A DNA stretch of 26,612 bases from Candidatus Methylomirabilota bacterium (GTDB lineage Bacteria; Methylomirabilota; Methylomirabilia; Methylomirabilales; CSP1-5), in the NCBI GenBank assembly GCA_023249165.1, contig JAHFDE010000005.1, forward strand, positions 1-26,612, given 5' to 3'. The notes under the pieces were generated by a model. That model made no database searches. It was not told the DNA's origin and worked only from the letters and a program-made list of their open reading frames with translations. Below are positions 16,978-23,813 of the stretch, piece after piece (positions within the stretch are counted from its first letter, which is position 1; every line of letters begins with the position of its first letter). Both the position numbers and the translations under genes were made by a program.

Positions 16978-17958
16978 TCACTCGGGTGGGGTGAACACCT
17001 CATTCAGATCGCTCCGAGAAGCCCCCGGCTTCGGGCCTCCGGCAATCACGTAGATTCGGCCTTCGAAAGAGGCAGCCCCCAATCCGTGGCGGGCCGTGGG
17101 CATCGGTTTGAGCTTGACCCACCGATCCGTCTTCGGATCATAGGCCTCGGTGTCGGCAAAGGTGCGTTCGGGTTCCTCGCCGCCAAAGATGTAGATCCGA
17201 CCGCCGACGACTGCGGCGGCGATGCCGCCTCGCGCGGTCGGCATGGGAGTCCGGACGGTCCATTCCTTCCTTTGCGGGTCGTAGGATTCATTGGCGCCTA
17301 CGTTGCGGCTCATGGTTCCCATGCGTCCCCCTATGGCGTAGAGGCGGCCGTCCAGGGCCGCAACAGCCAGGTGATCCCGGGGGGTAGGCATCGGGGCAAG
17401 CGTCTGCCAGGAGTCCGTGGTGGGATCATAGACTTCGAAGATTCGTAGGACCTCGCCGTTCGTCTTTCCTCCCGCGGCGTATATCTTTCCATCGATCACC
17501 CCGATTGCCAGGGCGCCGCGGGCGGTGGGCATCGGGGCCTTCCGCTGCCATCGGTCCCGCGCGGGATCGTACTCCCAGACGGTGTTCACCGCCCTCCACG
17601 GCCAGATCCTTGCATACCCGCCGACCACGTATAATTTCCCGTTGACCGCCGCGGCCGCGGTATGGTGGAGGGACTCGAGCAGGGGCGCCTTTCTCTCCCA
17701 CCGATCGGTCTGTGGATCATAAGCCTCGACGGCATCCGAAACCCCTCCGAGGAAAAAGTAGCCGAAGCCGCCGATCACATGAATCCTGCCATGAAGTTCG
17801 GTGACGGCCACCTCCGTTCGTCTGCTCGGCATGGGGGCGGCCTTCGTCCACTCTCCCAGAGATGCTGCTGCAGCAAGCAGGGAAAGACCGAATAGGAGCA
17901 CGACCACGAATGCCGTCCTGCTCCCCGATCCCTTTTGGCACCTCAATCGCCGTCTCAT
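16978..17958 (-). CDS. Exported kelch-repeat beta-propeller protein
   Basis: From ATG 17958 the protein has 326 residues. A basic N-terminus and hydrophobic core FVVVLLFGLSLLAAAAS make a signal peptide (about residues 14-33), giving export to periplasm or envelope. Six kelch blades follow, each with a GG pair (VIGGFG, VVGGYA, AAGGKT, AIGGRM, IFGGEE, IAGGPK) and the recurrent YDP..D.W...APMPT linker. This is a six-bladed propeller, usually a binding scaffold. The frame is open to 18063, but those residues precede the signal peptide; ATG 17958 has AAAGGA at 10-nt spacing. The partner is unknown. Confidence 0.87.
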   Translation of the reverse strand: MRRRLRCQKGSGSRTAFVVVLLFGLSLLAAAASLGEWTKAAPMPSRRTEVAVTELHGRIHVIGGFGYFFLGGVSDAVEAYDPQTDRWERKAPLLESLHHTAAAAVNGKLYVVGGYARIWPWRAVNTVWEYDPARDRWQRKAPMPTARGALAIGVIDGKIYAAGGKTNGEVLRIFEVYDPTTDSWQTLAPMPTPRDHLAVAALDGRLYAIGGRMGTMSRNVGANESYDPQRKEWTVRTPMPTARGGIAAAVVGGRIYIFGGEEPERTFADTEAYDPKTDRWVKLKPMPTARHGLGAASFEGRIYVIAGGPKPGASRSDLNEVFTPPE

Positions 17959-17994
17959 CTGTGTGATATCCTTTGGCGTCCCTCTGCCTGGAGA

Positions 17995-18024
17995 AGCATA
18001 CCGGGAAGGGCAGGGCCTGGGCAA
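17995..18024 (-). promoter_or_regulatory. Possible promoter of the kelch gene
   Basis: On the minus strand TTGCCC (18024-18019), an 18-nt spacer and TATGCT (18000-17995, 4 of 6). The start would fall about 30 nt before ATG 17958. It lies back to back with the peptidase promoter. Confidence 0.35.
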
Positions 18025-18035
18025 GCCCTCTGTGG

Positions 18036-18064
18036 TTGCCTTCTCTCCTCTGCTCCCGTACAAT
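18036..18064 (+). promoter_or_regulatory. Putative sigma70 promoter of the M3 peptidase gene
   Basis: TTGCCT (18036-18041), a 17-nt spacer and TACAAT (18059-18064, 5 of 6) lie about 48 nt before the GTG start. The expected transcription start is near 18071. Confidence 0.55.
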
Positions 18065-18111
18065 AACCCGGGTCAGGCGAGGAGGTCCGTCGGATACGAG
18101 AGGAGGGGGCC

Positions 18112-19920
18112 GTGGATGTGAAGATGTCGAGCGCTGCGGGGGTCGTCTGGGACCTGAGCGATCTCTTTGCCGCGCACGATGACCCGCGCCTCCGGGAGAC
18201 GCTCGAGTCGCTGCAGGGGCGCGCCGAAACCTTCGCCCAGCGCTACCGCGAGACCATCAATGTCCCCGGGGGGCCACCGGCATCCCACCTCCTGGACGCT
18301 CTTCGCGGTCTTGAAGCTATCGAGGAAGGCATGAGCCGCGCGGCCACGTACGCCGGTCTCCTGTACGCCTCGGATAGTCTCCGGCCGGAGCACCAGGACC
18401 TGCAACAACGGGTCGAACAGTGGCTGACCGGCGTCCGGAACCGCCTGCTCTTCTTTGATCTAGAGTGGCTCGAGCTGGAGGAGTCAGCGGCGGCGCGGCT
18501 GATCGCCGACCCTGTCCTGACAGGCTACCGCCATTACCTCGCCCACGGACGGCGGTACCGACCTCACAAAATGAGCGAGGCGGAGGAACAGGTCGTCAAT
18601 GAAAAGGACAACACCGGCCGGCGGGCATTCGGGCGTCTCTTCACCGAGCTCCTCTCCTCCCTGAGTTTCCCTCTCGAGCATGAGGGGACCGTTCGGGAAC
18701 TGACGATGCCTGAACTCCTGTCGATGCTCCACCGGGCCGACCGAGGACTGCGGGCCCGGGCGATGGAGACCCTCTTTGAAGTCCTGGGTCGGAACGAGCT
18801 CGTCCTCACCTTGACCTATGACACGCTGATCCAGGACCATCTCACGATGGATCGGCTGCGGCACTATCCCGACCCGATGGCCGAACGGCACCTGTCAAAC
18901 GAGATCGACCACACGGCGGTCGAGCAGATGATGGAGGTCACCGAGGCCAACTACGGGATCGCCCAGGACTACTTCCACCTCAAGACAAAGCTCCTGGGAC
19001 TCGACCGGCTTGCCCTCTACGACCAGTACGCTCCGGTCGGCGGGGAGCTTCCCGCGTGCACCTTCGCAGAGGCCCGGGCCACCATCGTCGAGGCCTTTCG
19101 GGCCTTTGCGCCCCGGTTCAGCGAAATCGCACAGGACTTCTTCACCCGCGGCTGGATCGATGCGGAGATTCGGAAGGGGAAACGCGGCGGGGCTTTTTGC
19201 GCTTCTCCCTCCCCCGGACTGCATCCGTACATCCTGTGCAACTATACCGATACGCTCCGGGATGTCATGACAGTTGCCCATGAGCTTGGCCACGGGGTCC
19301 ATGGTGTCCTGGCCAACGGCCAGACCCTCTTCAATTACGATCCACCCCTGATTACCTGTGAGACCGCTTCGGTCTTTGGGGAATTTCTCGTTTTCGACCA
19401 GATGCTTGACAGACACCGGGATCCGCGCGTGCAACTCGCCCTGCTGTGCAGCAAGATCGAGGATGCGTGTGCAACCGTCTTCCGACAGAACGTCCTGACG
19501 CGGTTTGAGCAGGCCGTATTTCGGGCGCGGGCGGGGGGGCGCCTGACGTCCGAGGGGCTGGCCGCGGCCTGGCTGGCGGCAAATAGCCGCTACTACGGTG
19601 ACGCAGTCGAGATGGTTCCCGGATACCGCCTAGGATGGTGCTATATCCCGCACTTCATTCACACCCGCTTCTACTGCTACAGCTATGTGTTCGGCCAGCT
19701 GTTGGTCCTCTCCCTGTACCGGTTGTACAAGGAGGAAGGGTCGTCCTTCGTTCCACGATACCTGGAGTTTCTCGCGGCGGGGAGTTCGAGCGCCCCCGAA
19801 GCCCTCCTGAAGCCGCTCGGGGTGGATTTCCGCGACCGCAGCTTCTGGCAGAAGGGCTTCGATGAGATCAGGACCCTCGTGGAGCGAGCCAAAGCCCTCG
19901 CCGAAGTGACGAGTGAATAA
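18112..19920 (+). CDS. M3 family oligoendopeptidase (PepF-type)
   Basis: The 602-residue metallopeptidase has the zinc site HELGH (H390, E391, H394) in VAHELGHGVHG and the third ligand E417 in CETASVFGEF, both standard for M3B oligoendopeptidase F. The length is as usual for PepF (about 600). It lacks a signal peptide, so it acts in the cytosol on short peptides. GTG 18112 is chosen because AGGAGG (18101-18106) lies 5 nt upstream; GTG 18118 and ATG 18124 are in frame but too far from it. It probably leads a run with the TatD-type and SDH protease genes. Confidence 0.92.
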   Translation: MDVKMSSAAGVVWDLSDLFAAHDDPRLRETLESLQGRAETFAQRYRETINVPGGPPASHLLDALRGLEAIEEGMSRAATYAGLLYASDSLRPEHQDLQQRVEQWLTGVRNRLLFFDLEWLELEESAAARLIADPVLTGYRHYLAHGRRYRPHKMSEAEEQVVNEKDNTGRRAFGRLFTELLSSLSFPLEHEGTVRELTMPELLSMLHRADRGLRARAMETLFEVLGRNELVLTLTYDTLIQDHLTMDRLRHYPDPMAERHLSNEIDHTAVEQMMEVTEANYGIAQDYFHLKTKLLGLDRLALYDQYAPVGGELPACTFAEARATIVEAFRAFAPRFSEIAQDFFTRGWIDAEIRKGKRGGAFCASPSPGLHPYILCNYTDTLRDVMTVAHELGHGVHGVLANGQTLFNYDPPLITCETASVFGEFLVFDQMLDRHRDPRVQLALLCSKIEDACATVFRQNVLTRFEQAVFRARAGGRLTSEGLAAAWLAANSRYYGDAVEMVPGYRLGWCYIPHFIHTRFYCYSYVFGQLLVLSLYRLYKEEGSSFVPRYLEFLAAGSSSAPEALLKPLGVDFRDRSFWQKGFDEIRTLVERAKALAEVTSE

Positions 19921-19985
19921 TGATTAGTGGTTAGTGACTCGTGCTTTTCACCAATCACCAACCACCACTCACCAATCACCAGTAA
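19921..19985 (+). repeat. Intergenic array of GATTAGTGG / CACCAATCAC words
   Basis: TGATTAGTGGTTAGTGA (19921-19937) is followed by four to five CACCA(A/C)-type words that are its approximate reverse complement, forming an imperfect hairpin. It fills the whole gap between the peptidase gene and the TatD-type gene and leaves the latter without a clear ribosome binding site. Confidence 0.55.
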
Positions 19986-19991
19986 ACGACC

Positions 19992-20774
19992 ATGGAGCTC
20001 ATTGACGCCCACGCCCATATGAGCGACAGGGCCTTTGGGACTGATCTCGAGACCGTGCTGCAGGCGGCGGCCGAGGCGGGAGTCGTGGGGATTGTGACGG
20101 TCAGTGAGAACCTGGATGATGCGCACAGGGTCCTGGAACTGGCCGAAAAATTTCCCCTCCTCAAACCCTGTGCAGGCCTGTATCCTGACGTCCTGGATCT
20201 CGAGGCGGCCGAGGCCATGGTGGCCTTTATCCGGGCCCACGAGGACCGCGTGGTCGGGATCGGAGAGGTGGGGCTCGACCATTGGGTTGTCAAGGAGACG
20301 AATGGATGGGAGGTCCAGGAGCAGGCGCTCGCCAAGTTTGTCGCGTTGTCGGAGGAGTTGGATCTCCCCCTCAACATCCATTCCCGGTCTGCCGGGGGGC
20401 ACACGGTCCGGTTCCTGCGGCAGCATGGCGCGCGGAAAGTGCTCCTGCACGCCTTCGATGGGAAGGCGTCGGCGGCCCTGGAGGGGATAGAAGCCGGCTA
20501 TTACTTTTCCATTCCCCCCTCGGTGGTGCGATCCCGGCAGAAGCAGAAGCTGCTCGAACGCCTCCCGCTCGATCGCCTGATTCTTGAGACCGACTCGCCG
20601 GTTCTCGGACCCGACCCGGCCGCCAGAAACGAGCCACGGAACGTCCTGGTCTCCTGCCAGGCCATCGCTGCGGCGAAAGGGGTATCGATAGAGGAGGTGG
20701 CTCGCGTGACGACCGAGAATGCCCGGCGGCTCTTTCCGAAGGCGTTCTCCTCGTCCTGTCCCAGCGTCTCGTAG
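19992..20774 (+). CDS. TatD family metal-dependent hydrolase
   Basis: The 260-residue amidohydrolase-fold protein has the metal ligands expected for TatD: H7 and H9 in DAHAH, E92 in GEVGLD, H130 in NIHSR, H153 in LLHAFDG and D201 in ETDSPVL. TatD-type enzymes are DNases or 3'-exonucleases in repair and quality control. The GLYPDVLD segment and IPPSVV resemble archaeal/YcfH-like variants, so the substrate is uncertain. ATG 19992 has no convincing ribosome binding site, because the intergenic array runs up to it. Confidence 0.85.
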   Translation: MELIDAHAHMSDRAFGTDLETVLQAAAEAGVVGIVTVSENLDDAHRVLELAEKFPLLKPCAGLYPDVLDLEAAEAMVAFIRAHEDRVVGIGEVGLDHWVVKETNGWEVQEQALAKFVALSEELDLPLNIHSRSAGGHTVRFLRQHGARKVLLHAFDGKASAALEGIEAGYYFSIPPSVVRSRQKQKLLERLPLDRLILETDSPVLGPDPAARNEPRNVLVSCQAIAAAKGVSIEEVARVTTENARRLFPKAFSSSCPSVS

Positions 20775-20826
20775 CCGCCCGCGCCATGGGCAGCAGGGAG
20801 GGGAGCAATTCCCCGGAGGAGGTGCG

Positions 20827-21666
20827 ATGTCGTTCAGTGACCTGATCTGGTTCTTCTTCATCTTTATGGCCGTCCAGCCGATGATCCGACAGCGGTGGCT
20901 TGAGGCAAGACGGCTTCGACTCCTCACGCAACTGGAGCGCCAGCGAAGGAGCCGGGTCATTGCCCTCGTCCACCGGCAAGAAACCATGAGCCTGCTCGGC
21001 TTTCCCCTGTTTCGGTACATCGACATTCAGGACTCCGAGGAGATCCTGCGGGCCATTAAACTGACGGGGGCCGACGTTCCCATTGACCTGGTCGTCCATA
21101 CCCCTGGGGGACTGGTCCTGGCCGCTTCCCAGATTGCCCATGCCCTCAAGAAGCACCCGGCGAAGGTGACCGTCTTTGTCCCCCATTATGCCATGTCGGG
21201 AGGGACTCTCATTGCGCTGGCTGCCGATGAGATCGTGATGGATGAAAATGCCGTCCTGGGCCCCGTCGACCCCCAGCTCGGCCAGGAGCCGGCGGCTTCG
21301 ATCATCCGGGTCTTGGAGCAGAAAGACAAGAACGAGATCGACGACGCCACCCTGATCCACGCCGACATGGCCGAGAAGGCTCTGCGCCAGGTCCGCCAGT
21401 GCGTCACCTGGATCCTGGAAGAGCGGGTCGGCCGTGACCGTGCGGCGGCCCTGGCAGAGACCCTGAGCCAGGGTACCTGGACCCACGATCACCCCATCAC
21501 CTTTGAGGAGGCCAAAGAGATGGGGCTGCAGGTGAGCCCAGCCATCCCCGATGAGATCCACCAGTTGATGGCCTTGTTTCCTCAGCCCGCCCGGCAGCGC
21601 CCCTCGGTCGAGTACATCCCGCTGCCGTATCGCACGCGTCCCGCGGGCCCGTCCCGAGGCGCGTAA
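20827..21666 (+). CDS. SDH family Clp-fold serine protease, membrane-anchored
   Basis: The 279-residue protein has an N-terminal hydrophobic anchor (about residues 5-20, IWFFFIFMAVQP). A ClpP/crotonase fold of the SDH (serine dehydrogenase proteinase, SppA-related) family follows: HTPGG at 91-95 as the oxyanion region and Ser124 in HYAMSGGTLIAL as nucleophile, then ADEIVMDENAVLGPVDPQLG. It probably cleaves peptides at the membrane. ATG 20827 has GGAGGAGG at ideal spacing; the frame continues upstream to 20719 but would read through the ribosome binding site. Confidence 0.88.
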   Translation: MSFSDLIWFFFIFMAVQPMIRQRWLEARRLRLLTQLERQRRSRVIALVHRQETMSLLGFPLFRYIDIQDSEEILRAIKLTGADVPIDLVVHTPGGLVLAASQIAHALKKHPAKVTVFVPHYAMSGGTLIALAADEIVMDENAVLGPVDPQLGQEPAASIIRVLEQKDKNEIDDATLIHADMAEKALRQVRQCVTWILEERVGRDRAAALAETLSQGTWTHDHPITFEEAKEMGLQVSPAIPDEIHQLMALFPQPARQRPSVEYIPLPYRTRPAGPSRGA

Positions 21667-21726
21667 ACCGGAGCTCTGTGGGGTCGAGTTGAACGCGGAC
21701 GGGACGCCTGTCCCCAAGGAGGCGCG

Positions 21727-22103
21727 ATGGCAAGCGCATTAGACAAGAGCATCATCTCGCGACTGATCACCGGCCTCCAGGCCACCCCGGCAGCCCCTCG
21801 TGACCGAGGCGGAGGCCGAAAAACGGCTTCGAAAATGGCTTGAATCGGTGCCGCCCCATGCGGCGACAGTCCTGCAATCGGTGATTTTCGGGTCGCGCTA
21901 TCTCAGGATCGTCTCTGAAGATTCCTGGGTCTACAAGGTATTCAGCACCCTCCCGACGCCTGCCCCGCAATAAGGCGCGGTTGTCTCCATGCGGCAGCTT
22001 TGAGGAAACGCTTGAGAAGCCGTACCGGGCCTTAGAGAAGTTTGACGTGGACAAGATCCGCACGGAGGATATCGCCCGCGCCGCCGTCATCCCCGCGGGC
22101 TAA
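21727..22103 (+). pseudogene. Small gene broken by two apparent frameshifts
   Basis: Starting at ATG 21727 (after AAGGAGGCG) the frame reads MASALDKSIISRLITGLQAT, then turns implausible near 21790. The next frame continues as LVTEAEAEKRLRKWLESVPP and on to SEDSWVYKVFSTLPT, stopping at 21973. The third frame continues as FEETLEKPYRALEKFDVDK to a TAA at 22101-22103. Each shift equals one extra base, and each lies in a C-rich stretch (about 21785-21798 and 21951-21968). Joined, the pieces would give about 125 residues with normal codon use. The family is not recognised. It could be a decayed gene, an assembly error, or separate small genes (one from GTG 21800). Confidence 0.45.
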
Positions 22104-22152
22104 GGGGATGCCCGCGCCGGCCTCTTACTGGGCTCGGTGCTGAACGCTTCTC

Positions 22153-23400
22153 TTAGCCTTTGCCCTCGGGGGTCGCGGGCTTCCTGCGCAGGTGCAGCTC
22201 GATCTGGGAAGGGTTGGTGCCTGCAATCTGCAGGCCCACGGGGAGGTTGATGTTCTTGGCGGAAATACTGTAGCGCTTGAAGCCGGCGCTGGCCCTGTTC
22301 AGGTCGATAGAGACCTGGAGCTGGCTGGGATCCAGGAAGTTCAGCATCATCCGCGACCCTCGCACCCGGACCTGCACCTCCTGAACCCGATTGTCCTCGA
22401 TGGTGAGATCCTTTGGGATGTTGACGAAGACCACCGGGATCGAGATCCCCACCTCGTCATTCTTCTGTCCCACCAGGACGAATAAAAGAAGGCTTACCCC
22501 TACCACCGTCGCCAACTTGGGACGCCAGTTCCGGGTGATGAGGGCGATGGCGGATTCTGGCCGCTTCCCCGTGTCCCCCCGCGCCCTGAGCCGCGCGGTG
22601 AGCCAGGCGAGCAGCTCGGTGGCATTATCGACGAGGTGGATCGTCCCTTCCTCCACGACCGAGACCGTCCCCCGCTCCTCGGAGACGGCCACGACGACCG
22701 CATCCGACTGCTCGGTAATACCCACCGCCGCCCGGTGGCGGGTCCCGTAGAAGTAGGCGAGCTGCGGATTATCCGAGAGCGGGAGCACACAGCCGGCGCG
22801 ATAGGCCCTCCCGCCCCGGACGTAGAGTGCTCCGTCATGGAGCGGGGCGGGGTCGGCAAAGATCGTCTCGAGCAGCTCTTCACTGATCTGGGCGTCGATC
22901 AACGTTCCCGGACTTTTCAGCAGCGGTTCGACGAAGTCGCTCCGCTCGAGCACGAAAAGTGCGCCGCGGCGCTTGGCCGCGAAGGCCATGGCGGTTTGGG
23001 CGAGGGTGGCCAGGGTCTCCTCCCGGAACTGCACCTGGCTTCCCCAGCCCAGGAGGGTCGTCAGGGGCAGGCTGGGGTTGACCTGCTCCAGCATATGGCG
23101 GATCTCGCGTTGAAAGATCACGATGACGAGGATAAGGGCGGCGGCCCAGATCCCTCCCAGGACCCACGATGTCAAAAACAGTCCGGCGGCCTGCGCGGTG
23201 AGATATCCGAGTCCCAAGGCGACGATCCCCGCCAGGATCCGCATCGCCCGTGTGCCACGAATGCGAATGTAGACCTGATACACGATGAAGCTCATGAGGG
23301 CGACGTCGATGGAATGACGCCAGGGCAGATCCCACACGAGATTCCCTACCCAACTGAGCACGGATTCAATGAATTTTGCAATCTCTACGCTGACGTTCAT
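22153..23400 (-). CDS. Diadenylate cyclase CdaA fused to a YbbR domain
   Basis: The 415-residue protein makes c-di-AMP from two ATP. Three N-terminal membrane helices (about residues 32-45, 53-70, 76-96) precede the DAC domain, with DGA (189-191) in PLHDGALYVRGG and RHR (221-223) in GTRHRAAVGITEQSD. Usual CdaA ends near 270 residues. Here a fourth hydrophobic segment (about 296-311) and an extracytoplasmic YbbR-like domain (about 318-407, PVVFVNIPKDLTI to IELHLRRK) follow. In Firmicutes YbbR is a separate neighbour protein, CdaR, that regulates CdaA, so this is a one-piece enzyme-regulator. A strong promoter lies at 23449-23477. Confidence 0.92.
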   Translation of the reverse strand: MNVSVEIAKFIESVLSWVGNLVWDLPWRHSIDVALMSFIVYQVYIRIRGTRAMRILAGIVALGLGYLTAQAAGLFLTSWVLGGIWAAALILVIVIFQREIRHMLEQVNPSLPLTTLLGWGSQVQFREETLATLAQTAMAFAAKRRGALFVLERSDFVEPLLKSPGTLIDAQISEELLETIFADPAPLHDGALYVRGGRAYRAGCVLPLSDNPQLAYFYGTRHRAAVGITEQSDAVVVAVSEERGTVSVVEEGTIHLVDNATELLAWLTARLRARGDTGKRPESAIALITRNWRPKLATVVGVSLLLFVLVGQKNDEVGISIPVVFVNIPKDLTIEDNRVQEVQVRVRGSRMMLNFLDPSQLQVSIDLNRASAGFKRYSISAKNINLPVGLQIAGTNPSQIELHLRRKPATPEGKG

Positions 23401-23448
23401 CCCTGTCCCCTAGGACCCCGAGGATCGAAATTGGCAGATCTCAAGAAG

Positions 23449-23477
23449 ATCATACGAGGCTTCTTCACACGTGTCAA
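23449..23477 (-). promoter_or_regulatory. Strong putative sigma70 promoter of the c-di-AMP synthase gene
   Basis: On the minus strand a perfect TTGACA (23477-23472), exactly 17 nt of spacer, and TATGAT (23454-23449, 5 of 6). Transcription would start near 23442, about 40 nt before ATG 23400. It is one of the best promoter matches in the window. Confidence 0.65.
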
Positions 23478-23498
23478 CCCAGCTAAAATGCAATTTCC

Positions 23499-23516
23499 GA
23501 GCCGGATATCCGGCTC
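23499..23516 (-). terminator. Perfect 18-bp palindrome, terminator or operator
   Basis: GAGCCGGATATCCGGCTC is a perfect palindrome lying 50 nt after the small Cys gene and 22 nt upstream of the -35 of the next promoter. As RNA it makes a 7-bp GC-rich stem with an ATAT loop. On the minus strand it is followed by GGAAATTGCATTTT, not a clean T-run. It could stop the upstream operon or be an operator for the cyclase promoter. Confidence 0.45.
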
Positions 23517-23566
23517 CCTCGATTGACGCCTTGCGGAGGGGCGCAGAGAGAGGCACCCGCGCCCGC

Positions 23567-23785
23567 TTACGGCTTGGTCGGTGATTCCCCGGGATAGTTG
23601 CAGGCGATGGACCCTGTGATGAAGAGATGCTGGGGGTCGCCTATGATCGTCTCTTTTAAGGTTTCCTTCCTCTTGCCACCGTGATGGGGGCACCGTTCAC
23701 ATTCGTCGAGGGTCACCTTCAAGCCTGCCATTGGGCAGTTGACCAGCAGGAAAGTGCCGGTATCCTCGATGACGATCCACCGCAT
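23567..23785 (-). CDS. Small Cys-rich protein downstream of the selenoprotein gene
   Basis: The 72-residue protein (MRWIVIEDTGTFLLVNC...) has Cys at 17, 29, 32 and 62 with ECERCPHHGG in the middle, a plausible metal site made of four Cys or of Cys plus H34/H35. ATG 23785 has GGAG at 8-nt spacing. The frame reaches back to 23926 but there it overlaps the selenoprotein gene in an implausible composition. It follows that gene by 28 nt on the same strand, so co-transcription is likely. Family and function are not recognised; a redox or metal partner role is a guess from context. Confidence 0.7.
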   Translation of the reverse strand: MRWIVIEDTGTFLLVNCPMAGLKVTLDECERCPHHGGKRKETLKETIIGDPQHLFITGSIACNYPGESPTKP

Positions 23786-23813
23786 CGCTCTTTCTCCGAC
23801 CATTGCTTGCCCG

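Noticed and set aside
19683..21717. Two long minus-strand open frames (447 and 448 residues)
   Set aside because: Antisense to the peptidase, TatD-type and SDH protease genes, which have full catalytic motifs.
21767..22090. 107-residue minus-strand frame over the broken small gene
   Set aside because: The plus-strand pieces have better protein-like composition and a strong ribosome binding site; the minus frame is Arg/Gly-rich.
22636..23526. 296-residue plus-strand open frame
   Set aside because: Antisense to the CdaA-YbbR gene and low-complexity in parts.
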